Shown here: piece by piece, positions 18,866 to 26,752 of the stretch | Layout: the number at the start of each line of letters is the position of its first letter | How positions within the stretch are numbered: the first letter of the stretch is position 1 | Assembly: GCA_001298545.1 (NCBI GenBank) | Contig: LJCX01000026.1 | Coordinates: forward strand, 1 to 64,000 | Reading direction: 5' to 3' | Source of the DNA: Actinobacteria bacterium OV320 | GTDB taxonomy: Bacteria; Actinomycetota; Actinomycetes; Streptomycetales; Streptomycetaceae | DNA: 64,000 bases | Translations under genes and position numbers: made by a program | Notes under the pieces: model-generated | Told to the model about the DNA's origin: nothing | Seen by the model: only the letters and a program-made list of their open reading frames with translations | The model's database searches: none

Positions 18866-19864
18866 ATGACCTCCACCTTCCTTCCGGACAAGCGCAGCGG
18901 CCCGGACACAGGCCCGCCGCCCCCGTCGGCCGGCTCGGGCCGGAGCCGGGCGCGGCGGCGGGCGCGGCACTGGCTCACCGCCGTCGGCTTCCAGGTGCCC
19001 GCGCTGGTGCTCTTCGGCACGCTGGTGCTGCTGCCGATGCTCTTCGCGCTGTACGCCTCGTTCTTCCGCTGGGGCGGCTTCGGCATGCCCGAGGACTACA
19101 TCGGCGGCGACAACTTCACCCGGCTCTTCCAGGACCCGGTGTTCCTGGGCGACCTGTGGCGCTGTCTGCTCCTGGTCGGGCTCTCGCTCGTCCTCCAACT
19201 GCCGTTCGCGCTCGCCCTCGCGGTCGCGCTGAACCAGAAGATCCGCGGCCGGGCCGTGTACCGGATGCTGTTCTTCGCGCCGTACATCCTCTCCGAGGCG
19301 ATCACCGGCGTGCTGTTCAGCATGATCTTCGCCCCGGACGACGGTCTCGCCGACCACGTCCTGGGGGCGATCGGTCTGGACGGGGTGGGCGGCCAGTGGT
19401 TCGCCGACCCCTCCACCGTCATGGCCACCCTCTTCCTGGTCATGACGTGGAAGTACTTCGGCTTCCACATGATGCTCTACCTGGCCGGACTCCAGTCCAT
19501 CCCGGCCGAGTTGACGGAGGCGGCCCTGATCGACGGAGCGGGTCCCTGGCAGCGTTTCCGCAACGTCACCCTGCCGCTGCTCGCGCCGACCCTGCGGATC
19601 AGCGTCTTCCTGTCGGTCATCGGCTCGATCCAGCTCTTCGACCTGGTGTGGGTGGTCACCGCGGGCGGCCCCGACCACCACTCCGAGACGATGGCCGTGA
19701 CCATGTTCCAGTACGGGTTCAAGCGCTACCAGGTCGGCTACGCCAGCGCGATCAGCGTGGCCATGTTCGGTATCAGTCTCGTCTTCGCCCTCGCCTACCA
19801 GCGGTTCGTGCTCCGCCGGGACCTTCAGGGCGCCACCACGACCATGCGAGGAGGCGGCGCGTGA
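18866..19864 (+). CDS. ABC sugar permease (MalF type)
   Basis: A 332-residue membrane component with six predicted helices after a charged N-terminal tail. The EAA loop, EAALIDGAGPWQRFRNVTLP, contacts the ATPase. It pairs with the following MalG-type permease. It begins 6 bp after the binding-protein stop, and its own stop overlaps the next start. No ATP-binding subunit is encoded here. In Streptomyces a shared ATPase (MsiK) drives several sugar importers, and this transporter most likely depends on it. Confidence 0.92.
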   Translation: MTSTFLPDKRSGPDTGPPPPSAGSGRSRARRRARHWLTAVGFQVPALVLFGTLVLLPMLFALYASFFRWGGFGMPEDYIGGDNFTRLFQDPVFLGDLWRCLLLVGLSLVLQLPFALALAVALNQKIRGRAVYRMLFFAPYILSEAITGVLFSMIFAPDDGLADHVLGAIGLDGVGGQWFADPSTVMATLFLVMTWKYFGFHMMLYLAGLQSIPAELTEAALIDGAGPWQRFRNVTLPLLAPTLRISVFLSVIGSIQLFDLVWVVTAGGPDHHSETMAVTMFQYGFKRYQVGYASAISVAMFGISLVFALAYQRFVLRRDLQGATTTMRGGGA

Positions 19865-20712
19865 AAACCCGTGAGACCGGCCGGAGCACCCGCCGTACCG
19901 GCCGGACGCTTCCCCTGCACCTCGTCCTCGGGCTCGTCGGCGCGGTGATGGCCGTACCGCTCGGCTACGCCGTGCTGTCCGGCTTCAAGTCCACCGACCA
20001 GCTCTCCCGCAACCCCATCGGCCTGCCCGATCCCTGGGTCACCTCCAACTACACGGACATCCTCGGCTCCGGCTCCTTCTGGCAGCTCGTCGGCAGCAGC
20101 ACGCTCATCGCGGCCGGTACGACCGTGGTGGTCGTCGCGGTCTCGGCGCTGGCGGCGTTCTCCTTCGCCCGGTTCGCCTTCCGCGGCCGGGAGGTGCTGT
20201 TCACCCTGTTCACGATGGGGCTGATGTTCCCCTTCGCGGTGGCGGCGCTGCCCCTGTTCCTGCTGCTGCGGTCGATGGGCCTGCTGGACAACCCGCTCGG
20301 CGTGATCCTGCCGCAGGCCGCCTTCGGGCTGCCGATGACCATCGTGGTCCTGCGCGGGTTCTTCCGGGAGATCCCCGCCGAGCTGGAGGAGGCGGCCACC
20401 CTCGACGGCTGCGGGCCCCTGAAGTTCTTCTGGCGGATCCTGCTGCCCATGGCCAGGCCCGCCCTCGGCACGGTCTCCGTGCTCGCCGTGGTCGGCAGCT
20501 GGAACAACTTCCTGCTGCCGCTGCTGGTCTTCAACGAGCCCACCTGGTGGACCATCCCGATCGGCGTCCAGCAGTTCCAGGGCCAGTACTCCGCGGAGTA
20601 CGCGCGCGTCTTCGCCTACCTCGTGCTCGCCATGGTGCCCGCCCTGGCGTTCTACTCCGTCGCCGAGCGCCAGCTCGTCGGCGGCCTCACCGCCGGCGCC
20701 ACCAAGGGATGA
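19861..20712 (+). CDS. ABC sugar permease (MalG type)
   Basis: A 283-residue membrane component. Six helices are visible, with the EAA loop EAATLDGCGPLKFFWRILLP about two-thirds along. The GTG start overlaps the TGA of the previous gene, so translation is coupled. The frame stays open far upstream through the binding-protein gene, but that extension is arginine/glycine/proline-rich shadow sequence and is not coding. With the preceding permease it should form the channel of the importer. Confidence 0.92.
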   Translation: MKTRETGRSTRRTGRTLPLHLVLGLVGAVMAVPLGYAVLSGFKSTDQLSRNPIGLPDPWVTSNYTDILGSGSFWQLVGSSTLIAAGTTVVVVAVSALAAFSFARFAFRGREVLFTLFTMGLMFPFAVAALPLFLLLRSMGLLDNPLGVILPQAAFGLPMTIVVLRGFFREIPAELEEAATLDGCGPLKFFWRILLPMARPALGTVSVLAVVGSWNNFLLPLLVFNEPTWWTIPIGVQQFQGQYSAEYARVFAYLVLAMVPALAFYSVAERQLVGGLTAGATKG

Positions 20713-20762
20713 CGCGCGCCCGCGGACCCGTACGGCTCACCCCTACCGTGAGGAGTCGCACC

Positions 20763-21836
20763 ATGCCCAGCACCGCCGCCCGCACCCGGCTCAGACTCGC
20801 CGGCGCCCTCGCAGCCGTCCTGGTCGCCTCCGGTGTCGCCACCGGACCGGCCGCCCAGGCGCACGAGGGCCCGGCGCACGGAAAGCCGCGGACGACCCTC
20901 GCCGACCTCGCGCAGCGCCACGGCCGCTACTTCGGCAGCGCCACCGACAACCCCGAACTCACCGACACCGCCTATACGAAGATCCTGGGCGAGGAGTTCG
21001 ACATGATCACCCCGGGCAACGGCATGAAGTGGTACGCCACCGAGCCGCAGCAGCACGTCTTCGACTGGACGGCAGGCGACGAGATCGTCGACCTCGCGCG
21101 CGACCACCACCAGAAGGTCCGCGCCCACACCCTCGTCTGGCACAGCCAGCTGCCCGGCTGGCTGACAGGCAAGGAGTGGACGGCGGACGAGCTGCGGGCC
21201 GTCCTGAAGAACCACATCCAGACCGAGGTACGCCACTACCGGGGCAAGGTCTACGCCTGGGACGTCGTCAACGAGGCTTTCAACGAGGACGGTACCTACC
21301 GCGAGACGGTCTTCTACAAGACGCTCGGCCCGGGTTACATCGCCGACGCCCTGCGGTGGGCCCACCAGGCCGACCCGAAGGCGAAGCTCTACCTCAACGA
21401 CTACAACATCGAGGCCGTCGGCCCGAAGAGCGACGCCTACTACGCCCTCGCCAAGGAGCTGAAGGCCCAGCGCGTCCCGCTCGACGGCATCGGTCTCCAG
21501 GCGCATCTCGCCCTCCAGTACGGCTATCCGACGACCCTGGAGGACAACCTCCGCCGCTTCTCCCGGCTCGGCCTGGACACCGCGCTCACCGAGGTCGACG
21601 TCCGGATGCTGCTGCCCGCGACCGACGAGAAGCTGGCCCAACAGGCCGACTGGTACCGGGACATGACCGCCTCGTGCCTCGCGGTGCGGCGGTGCGTCGG
21701 CATCACCGTCTGGGACTACACCGACAAGTACTCCTGGATCCCGGCGTTCTTCCCCGGCGAGGGCGCGGCGCTGCCCTGGGACGAGCAGCTCGCGCCGAAG
21801 CCGGCCTACCGGGCGATCCGGGAGGCGCTCAGCTAG
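20763..21836 (+). CDS. secreted endo-1,4-beta-xylanase, GH10
   Basis: A 357-residue enzyme hydrolysing internal bonds of xylan. A Sec-type signal peptide covers about residues 1-33 (cut near AQA). The GH10 barrel fills the rest: NGMKW, HTLVWHSQLP, DVVNEAF with acid/base E171, and TEVDVRM with nucleophile E277. There is no carbohydrate-binding module, so it is a compact GH10. GAGGAG precedes ATG 20763. It follows the two permeases by 50 bp and is probably in the same transcript, linking extracellular cleavage to uptake. Its 3' end overlaps the convergent LacI gene by 8 bp. Confidence 0.95.
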   Translation: MPSTAARTRLRLAGALAAVLVASGVATGPAAQAHEGPAHGKPRTTLADLAQRHGRYFGSATDNPELTDTAYTKILGEEFDMITPGNGMKWYATEPQQHVFDWTAGDEIVDLARDHHQKVRAHTLVWHSQLPGWLTGKEWTADELRAVLKNHIQTEVRHYRGKVYAWDVVNEAFNEDGTYRETVFYKTLGPGYIADALRWAHQADPKAKLYLNDYNIEAVGPKSDAYYALAKELKAQRVPLDGIGLQAHLALQYGYPTTLEDNLRRFSRLGLDTALTEVDVRMLLPATDEKLAQQADWYRDMTASCLAVRRCVGITVWDYTDKYSWIPAFFPGEGAALPWDEQLAPKPAYRAIREALS

Positions 21837-22896
21837 GGCCGGTCCGGCCGGGCAGGCTCTGGGTGCCGCGGGGCGGCGCGGTGCTCGAGCGGATCACCAG
21901 CTCCGTGCCCAGTTCCACCCGCGGCGAGTCGGGGCGCTCGCCGCGGGCCAGGCTCAGGACGGTGCGGGCGGCCAGTTTGCCCATGTCGGCGAGGGGCTGA
22001 CGGACGGTGGTCAACGGCGGGGCGGACCAGCGGACTTCCGGAAGGTCGTCGAAACCGACGACGCTCATGTCCTCCGGGGCCCGCAGCCCGCGCCGGCGCA
22101 GCGCCTCGATCGCGCCGAGCGCCATCTGGTCGCTGGCCGCGAACACGGCGGTCGGCGGTTCGGGCAGGTCGAGCAGGGCGGTGCAGCCGGTGAAGCCCGA
22201 CTCGGGGCGGAAGTCGCCGGGGACGACGAGGGTTTCGTCCACGGCGAGACCGGCCGCCTCCAGCGCGGCCCGGTAGCCGTCGTGACGGGCGCGGGAGCAC
22301 AGCAGCCGGGGCGGGCCGGCAATCAGGCCGATCCTCCGGTGGCCCAGCGACAGCAGATGCTCGGTGGCCGCCAGGCCGCCCGCCCAGTTGGCGGCGCCGA
22401 TGGTCGGGGTGTCGACCGCGGGGGAGCCCATCGGGTCGACGACGACCAGCGGGACGCCCAGGATGCGCAACTGCTCGTGCAGGGTGGGTTCGAGGGCCGA
22501 GGTGACGAGGATGACGCCGTCGGAGGCGCGGGCGCGCAGGTTGCGCATCCACTCGCGGGCGTCGCCCGAGCGGCCGTGGATCGCCGACACCACGGTGCCC
22601 ACCCCGGCGGCGTGGGCGACCTCCTCGACCCCCCGGATGATCTCCACCGCCCAGGGGCTGTCGAGGTCGTTGAAGACCAGGTCGAGCAGTGCGGCCCGGG
22701 TGCGGGCGGCGGCGGGGCGCTTGCGGTAGCCGTGCCGCCGCAGCAGGTCCTCGACCCGGGCCCTGGTTCCCGGGGAGACGTCGGAGCGGCCGTTGACGAC
22801 CCGGGACACGGTCGGCACGGAGACGCCGGCCTGGCGGGCGATCTCCGTGATCGTGATTCTGCCCCGGGACACGGGCACGGTGTCGTCCGCTGTCAC
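21829..22896 (-). CDS. LacI-family transcriptional regulator
   Basis: A 355-residue repressor. The LacI helix-turn-helix is at residues 14-60 (ITITEIARQAGVSVPTVSRVVNG), followed by a periplasmic-binding-like effector domain with GFDD and PPLTTVRQP near the end. GTG 22896 follows GGAGGTGGGGAA. It lies convergent to the xylanase gene. The candidate operators upstream of both the transporter operon and this gene suggest it represses the cluster and itself until xylan-derived sugars are present. The ligand is inferred from the neighbours. Confidence 0.9.
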   Translation of the reverse strand: MTADDTVPVSRGRITITEIARQAGVSVPTVSRVVNGRSDVSPGTRARVEDLLRRHGYRKRPAAARTRAALLDLVFNDLDSPWAVEIIRGVEEVAHAAGVGTVVSAIHGRSGDAREWMRNLRARASDGVILVTSALEPTLHEQLRILGVPLVVVDPMGSPAVDTPTIGAANWAGGLAATEHLLSLGHRRIGLIAGPPRLLCSRARHDGYRAALEAAGLAVDETLVVPGDFRPESGFTGCTALLDLPEPPTAVFAASDQMALGAIEALRRRGLRAPEDMSVVGFDDLPEVRWSAPPLTTVRQPLADMGKLAARTVLSLARGERPDSPRVELGTELVIRSSTAPPRGTQSLPGRTGPS

Positions 22897-22925
22897 TTCC
22901 CCACCTCCGTCGCGTGGTTCCGGAC

Positions 22926-22955
22926 GTTTCGCCGAAACTTCCAGAAGTCTTTCGG
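22926..22955 (-). promoter_or_regulatory. candidate autoregulatory operator of the LacI gene
   Basis: GTTTCGCCGAAAC (22926-22938) is a perfect inverted repeat around a central base. It overlaps a larger dyad, CCGAAA ... TTTCGG (22932-22955). Both lie 30-60 bp upstream of the LacI start. The half-sites CGAAA/TTTCG recur before the sugar-transport operon. Confidence 0.6.
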
Positions 22956-23045
22956 AACATGCGCAGTCGTGGGAAGACGCAACAGGGGGTACGCACCAGC
23001 CGAGACGGGGCGACTACGCGGAGTGAGCGGCCGTGAACGCGCGTC

Positions 23046-23081
23046 GGGGCCGGTTCGCGGTGGTCTCCGCGGGCCGGCCCC
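23046..23081 (-). terminator. hairpin between the DUF5999 gene and the LacI promoter
   Basis: GGGGCCGG pairs with CCGGCCCC, with an inner stem CGCGG/CCGCG. It lies about 40 bp beyond the stop of the DUF5999-like gene on its strand and may terminate it. Confidence 0.5.
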
Positions 23082-23122
23082 TCATGTCTGCGGACGGCGG
23101 TCCCGCGCCGTCCGGCTGATGC

Positions 23123-23311
23123 TCAGGCGGCGGTCACGACCCGGTGAGGGGCGATGACCCGGCCGTCCGGCAGGAGCTCACCGGTGTCCTCGAAGAGCAG
23201 GACGCCGTTGCACAGCAGGCTCCAGCCCTGCTCCGGGTGGTGCGCCGTGAGGCGCGCGGATTCCCGGTCGGCTGAGGTCGCTGTCGGGCACGGTGGCTGG
23301 TGCTGGCACAT
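23123..23311 (-). CDS. DUF5999-type small protein
   Basis: A 62-residue protein starting MCQHQPPCP and ending near RVIAPHRVV. It matches a small Streptomyces family (DUF5999) with N-terminal cysteines (C2, C8), a HHPEQGWSLLCNGVLLF core and a GELLPDGR turn. The start is taken at the conserved MCQH; the frame extends upstream to 23464 without conserved content. Function is unknown. Three cysteines and a histidine might bind a metal, but this is only a guess. Confidence 0.8.
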   Translation of the reverse strand: MCQHQPPCPTATSADRESARLTAHHPEQGWSLLCNGVLLFEDTGELLPDGRVIAPHRVVTAA

Positions 23312-23694
23312 GGATGGGAACTTCCGCTCTGGCGTGAGGTCTGAGATGGATGTGGTGTCTGTTCCGCGGCGTGAAACGTCGTTCATGGCCGCCCCCCGTT
23401 GTGATAAGTCCGTCGGAACCCAGTGTTGCCCCACGGAGGTCGTTCCGCAGGGATTTCGCGGCACCGCTTCTCACAGGTTCATGACGCATCACCCGCGCGG
23501 GCGGTTCATCCCAACCGCACTGTCACTTCGGGTGGTTCCTGGTGGCCGAATGGGGCTAGTCCGAGGCGCCCGGGAGGTTCTCGGGTCACCGGACGGCGCC
23601 GTACCCCGCCACCGGGGCCGCGGTGACGGGGTACGGGGTACGGGGGGTGCGGGGTCGACCGGCCGGGTGGCCGAACGGTCGGGTGGCCGAACGG
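23312..23694. other. spacer with inverted and direct repeats
   Basis: 383 bp with no credible gene. The left part should hold the promoter of the DUF5999 gene. At 23599-23636 CCGTACCCCG pairs with CGGGGTACGG, a likely terminator. At 23664-23695 a 16-bp unit (CGGGTGGCCGAACGGT) is repeated twice without mismatch and runs up to the stop codon of the next gene. Confidence 0.7.
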
Positions 23695-24285
23695 TCAGGC
23701 CGGTGAACCGAGCAGCGGCGGGGTCGCGGGGGTGACACGGAGGGTGAGCAGCGGAAGCAGCTCGGCGACCCGGTGCGCGCGGTGTGCGGCGATCCCCGGC
23801 GGTGCCGGGGCCAACGGCACGAGCAGGTCGGTCGGGGCGGGATGCCCCGTGGTGCCGTCCGACGAGCTGTCCCCGTGCAGCCAGAGGGTGAGCATGTAGA
23901 GCCCGGGCACCGACAGCAGCCTCGGCTGGAACGGCTGGGCGGTCGACTCGGCCTGGCGCAGGGCGCGTTCGGTGGAGGCGATGTAGGGGCCTTCGAAGAA
24001 GTGCGAGAACGCCCAGCCGTCCGGGGTGAGCCGGGTCTCGGCCGCGGCCACGGCGCGGTCGCCGCAGCGGATCAGGAAGCGCCAGCCGGCCAGCCGGGTC
24101 GCGGCCACGCCTTCGGGGGCGATCCGGTCCAGGACGTGCAGGGGCAGCGGGAGTTCGGGAGTGACCTCACCCTGAGCGGTGCGCAGGGAGGGCGTACGAG
24201 CCTCGCGGACCGCGGTGGGGGAACCGAGTGCCATGAGGACGGAGCGAAGGGCGGGCGCGGGAGCCGGGGGGACATGCAAAGGCAT
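23695..24285 (-). CDS. conserved hypothetical protein
   Basis: A 196-residue soluble protein with GAGAGGCGACC before the ATG. It is rich in Ala, Pro and Leu, with no transmembrane segment or motif I recognise. The central segment (GWRFLIRCGD, GWAFSHFFEGPYIASTERAL) looks like a folded domain; the ends look disordered. Coding looks real from codon bias and a good ribosome site. It might be an actinomycete-specific protein; no function is proposed. A 16-bp tandem duplication abuts its stop codon. Confidence 0.7.
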   Translation of the reverse strand: MPLHVPPAPAPALRSVLMALGSPTAVREARTPSLRTAQGEVTPELPLPLHVLDRIAPEGVAATRLAGWRFLIRCGDRAVAAAETRLTPDGWAFSHFFEGPYIASTERALRQAESTAQPFQPRLLSVPGLYMLTLWLHGDSSSDGTTGHPAPTDLLVPLAPAPPGIAAHRAHRVAELLPLLTLRVTPATPPLLGSPA

Positions 24286-24857
24286 GGTGGGTCGCCTCTC
24301 ATTCGACAGGCACGGTGGCGCGAGGGCGTGGGCGGACGGCGCTGTCAGCTAGCTCTCGAACAGGTCGGAGAGGCAGGGGCCGGAGTCTGGGGGTGCGGGG
24401 GTGCGCGAGCGGCCTGCCGTCACCTCGACGACAGGCTCCTTCGACTGTGGGCGCCAACCTTCTCTGCCTTGTTCGCGGAGTTTATACGACATGTGTTCAG
24501 ACTGTGTTTCGTCTAGTCGATGCCGGGACACTCGGCAAGGGTTCATTCGGTCGGCGATAGGGGTGAATCATCCCGATTCAGAGCGGGGTGCGCGGCGATG
24601 ACCTCGGCTTATGTGTGTCACGCGGTCGGCGTATTTCAGTCGGCGTTTTTCACGAGTTCCATATTTCGTGAAAGGGCCTTCGGCCGCATGCCCCGTGAAT
24701 GTGCCAGCGGTCACCGCCGGTGGCTTTCGGTCAGCGTAGCGGGTGCCGGGCCGGGTGGGGGACGTTATCGATCGGCCCGGCTGGGCATCATCCCACCTGA
24801 CCCGGATCATCCGGCGGCCGGGATCGCCGGGCCGCCCACGCGAGGAGGGACGCTTCG
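24286..24857. other. long AT-richer spacer
   Basis: 572 bp between divergent genes with no credible coding frame. The middle (about 24470-24690) is clearly less GC-rich than its surroundings and is the likely promoter region for both neighbours. Several short dyads occur, such as CCGGCGGCCGGGATCGCCGG close to the right-hand gene. I recognise no RNA family here. Confidence 0.6.
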
Positions 24858-26375
24858 ATGGGGGAAAAGGTCGTGGCAGGCGCGTTCGACCTGTCCGATC
24901 GTCAGCACTACCGGGACAAGCTCCGGCGGTGCCTGACGGGGCTCGAGCGGCTCCTGGCCCAGAAGCGCTTCGACCGCCCCAAGAACCTCATGGGGCTCGA
25001 GATCGAACTGAATCTCGCGGGTGCCGACGGCCAGCCGAGAATGCTGAATGGGCAAGTGCTGGAGAGGATCGCGAGCCGAGATTTCCAAACAGAACTCGCC
25101 ATGTTCAATCTGGAAGTGAACATAGCCCCACATCGATTGGGGGGCCGGGTATTCGATCGGCTCGCGGAGGAACTCCGTACGTCACTGGCATATGCCCACC
25201 GAAAGGCGGGCGAGGTCGACGCCGGTATCGTGATGATCGGTATTCTGCCCACGCTCGACCGGGACGACCTGGTCTCGTCGAACCTTTCCGAGGTCGACCG
25301 CTACACGCTCCTCAACGACCAGATCGTGGCCGCCAGGGGAGAGGACTTCGTCCTGGAGATCGACGGGGTCGAGCGGCTGTCGTGCACCTCGAAGTCGATC
25401 GTGCCCGAAGCGGCCTGCACCTCCGTGCAACTGCACCTTCAGGTCACGCCGGGCCGCTTCGCCGCGGTGTGGAACGCCGCGCAGGCGGTCACCGCCGCGC
25501 AGATCGCCGTCGGCGCCAACTCGCCCTTCCTGTTCGGTCACGAGCTGTGGCGGGAGTCGCGGCCCCCGCTGTTCCAGCAGGCCACCGACACCCGGCCGCC
25601 GGAGCTGCAGGCGCAGGGCGTACGACCGCGGACGTGGTTCGGGGAGCGGTGGATCGGCTCGGCGTACGAGCTGTTCGAGGAGAACCTGCGGTTCTTCCCG
25701 CCGCTGCTGCCGATCTGTGACGACGAGGACCCGTTGGAGGTCCTGGACGCGGGCGGGGTGCCCTCGCTCGCCGAGCTCGTCCTGCACAACGGTACGGTCT
25801 ACCGCTGGAACCGGCCCGTCTACGGCATCGCCGACGGCGTTCCGCACCTGCGGGTGGAGAACCGTGTCCTGCCCGCCGGGCCGACCGTGACCGACGTGGT
25901 CGCCAACGCGGCCTTCTACTACGGCGTGGTCCGGGCCCTGGCCGAGGAGTCCCGGCCGGTGTGGTCCCGGCTGCCGTTCGAGGCGGCCGAGGCCAACTTC
26001 GACGCGGCCTGCCGGTACGGGATCGAGGCGCGGCTCCAGTGGCCGCGGCGCGGGCGGCTGGGCGGCGTGGCCGAGGTGGACGCGGTGAGTCTCGTACGGG
26101 ACGAACTGCTGCCGCTGGCCGAGGCGGGGCTGGCCGGGTGGGGTGTGGAGCCGGCCGACCGCGATTTCTATCTGGGGGTCATCGAGGAACGGTGTCGGCG
26201 GCGGACCAACGGGGCGACCTGGCAGGTGGCGACGTTCCATCGAGCGGTGGAGGCGGGGCTGTCGCGGGACGCGGCGCTGGCGGCGACCACGCGGCGGTAC
26301 GCGGAGCTGATGCATCTGGGGGAGCCGGTGCATACGTGGCCTGTGGGGTTGCCGGAGCCTGCGGCCTTGGGGTGA
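24858..26375 (+). CDS. glutamate-cysteine ligase-like protein (GCS2 family)
   Basis: A 505-residue protein of the carboxylate-amine ligase superfamily related to glutamate-cysteine ligase. Supporting segments are the acidic metal/ATP motif MGLEIELNLAG near residue 47, TELAMFNLEVNIAP near 80, a central QLHLQVTP and HLRVENRVLPAGPTVTD. It is longer than YbdK-type GCS2 proteins (about 370 residues), with an extra C-terminal helical part. It probably makes a gamma-glutamyl or similar amide in an ATP-dependent step; the amine acceptor is unknown. AGGAGGGA precedes ATG 24858. A 9-bp repeat array starts 23 bp after the stop. Confidence 0.85.
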   Translation: MGEKVVAGAFDLSDRQHYRDKLRRCLTGLERLLAQKRFDRPKNLMGLEIELNLAGADGQPRMLNGQVLERIASRDFQTELAMFNLEVNIAPHRLGGRVFDRLAEELRTSLAYAHRKAGEVDAGIVMIGILPTLDRDDLVSSNLSEVDRYTLLNDQIVAARGEDFVLEIDGVERLSCTSKSIVPEAACTSVQLHLQVTPGRFAAVWNAAQAVTAAQIAVGANSPFLFGHELWRESRPPLFQQATDTRPPELQAQGVRPRTWFGERWIGSAYELFEENLRFFPPLLPICDDEDPLEVLDAGGVPSLAELVLHNGTVYRWNRPVYGIADGVPHLRVENRVLPAGPTVTDVVANAAFYYGVVRALAEESRPVWSRLPFEAAEANFDAACRYGIEARLQWPRRGRLGGVAEVDAVSLVRDELLPLAEAGLAGWGVEPADRDFYLGVIEERCRRRTNGATWQVATFHRAVEAGLSRDAALAATTRRYAELMHLGEPVHTWPVGLPEPAALG

Positions 26376-26397
26376 AGCGGGGTGGGGTTCGGCGGCT

Positions 26398-26479
26398 CGG
26401 GAGCCCCGGGAGCCCGGGGAGCCCGGGGGAGCCCCGGGAGCCCCGGGAGCCCCGGGAGTTCGGGGAGCTCGGGGAGCTC
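26398..26479. repeat. 9-bp tandem array (CGGGAGCCC)
   Basis: About nine head-to-tail copies of a 9-bp unit. The first six are CGGGAGCCC or GGGGAGCCC (one has an extra G), and the last three drift to CGGGAGTTC and GGGGAGCTC. It starts 23 bp after the stop of the ligase gene. Confidence 0.9.
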
Positions 26480-26525
26480 GGGGGCTTTCGGTGGTTCGTC
26501 AGCTGCGGGGCGGTGGGGGCTGGTC

Positions 26526-26544
26526 GCGCAGTTCCCCGCGCCCC
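26526..26544. repeat. interspersed GCGCAGTTCCCCGCGCCCC motif
   Basis: This 19-bp string is, from general knowledge, one of the most frequent intergenic motifs of Streptomyces chromosomes. Its function is unknown; only one copy is seen here. Confidence 0.65.
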
Positions 26545-26561
26545 TTGGTGGGGTCGGTAGC

Positions 26562-26725
26562 GGGTGGGGATGCTGGGTTGGGTGGGGTTTCGTGTTGACG
26601 GGTGGGGATTCTGGCTTGGGTGGGGTTTCGTGTTGACGGGTGGGGATTCTGGCTTGGGTGGGGTTTCGTGCTGACGGGTGGGGATTCTGGCTTGGGTCGG
26701 GTTTCGTGTTGACCGGTGGGGATTC
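26562..26725. repeat. 38-bp tandem array
   Basis: Four full units start at 26562, 26600, 26638 and 26676, plus a partial fifth. Each begins GGGTGGGGATTC or a close variant and ends TTTCGTGTTGAC. Differences between units are single bases, so the array is young or kept uniform by recombination. The unit is not a multiple of 3. Confidence 0.93.
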
Positions 26726-26752
26726 ACGGTCCGTGGGGGCCTTTTGAGGGGG

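Larger units (their letters stand above)
26376..26752. other. repeat-filled spacer
   Basis: 377 bp between convergent genes, made almost wholly of repeats: a 9-bp array (26398-26479), a single interspersed Streptomyces motif GCGCAGTTCCCCGCGCCCC (26526-26544) and a 38-bp array (26562-26725). I see no gene. Confidence 0.8.

Noticed and set aside
17695..20712. A 1005-residue open frame running through the binding protein and MalF-type genes into the MalG-type permease
   Set aside because: Only the last 283 residues (from 19861) look like a protein. The earlier part is Arg/Gly/Pro-rich shadow of better-supported genes in other frames.
26398..26725. Possible CRISPR array or coding repeats
   Set aside because: The units are directly adjacent with no unique spacers and there are no cas genes; they are plain tandem repeats.
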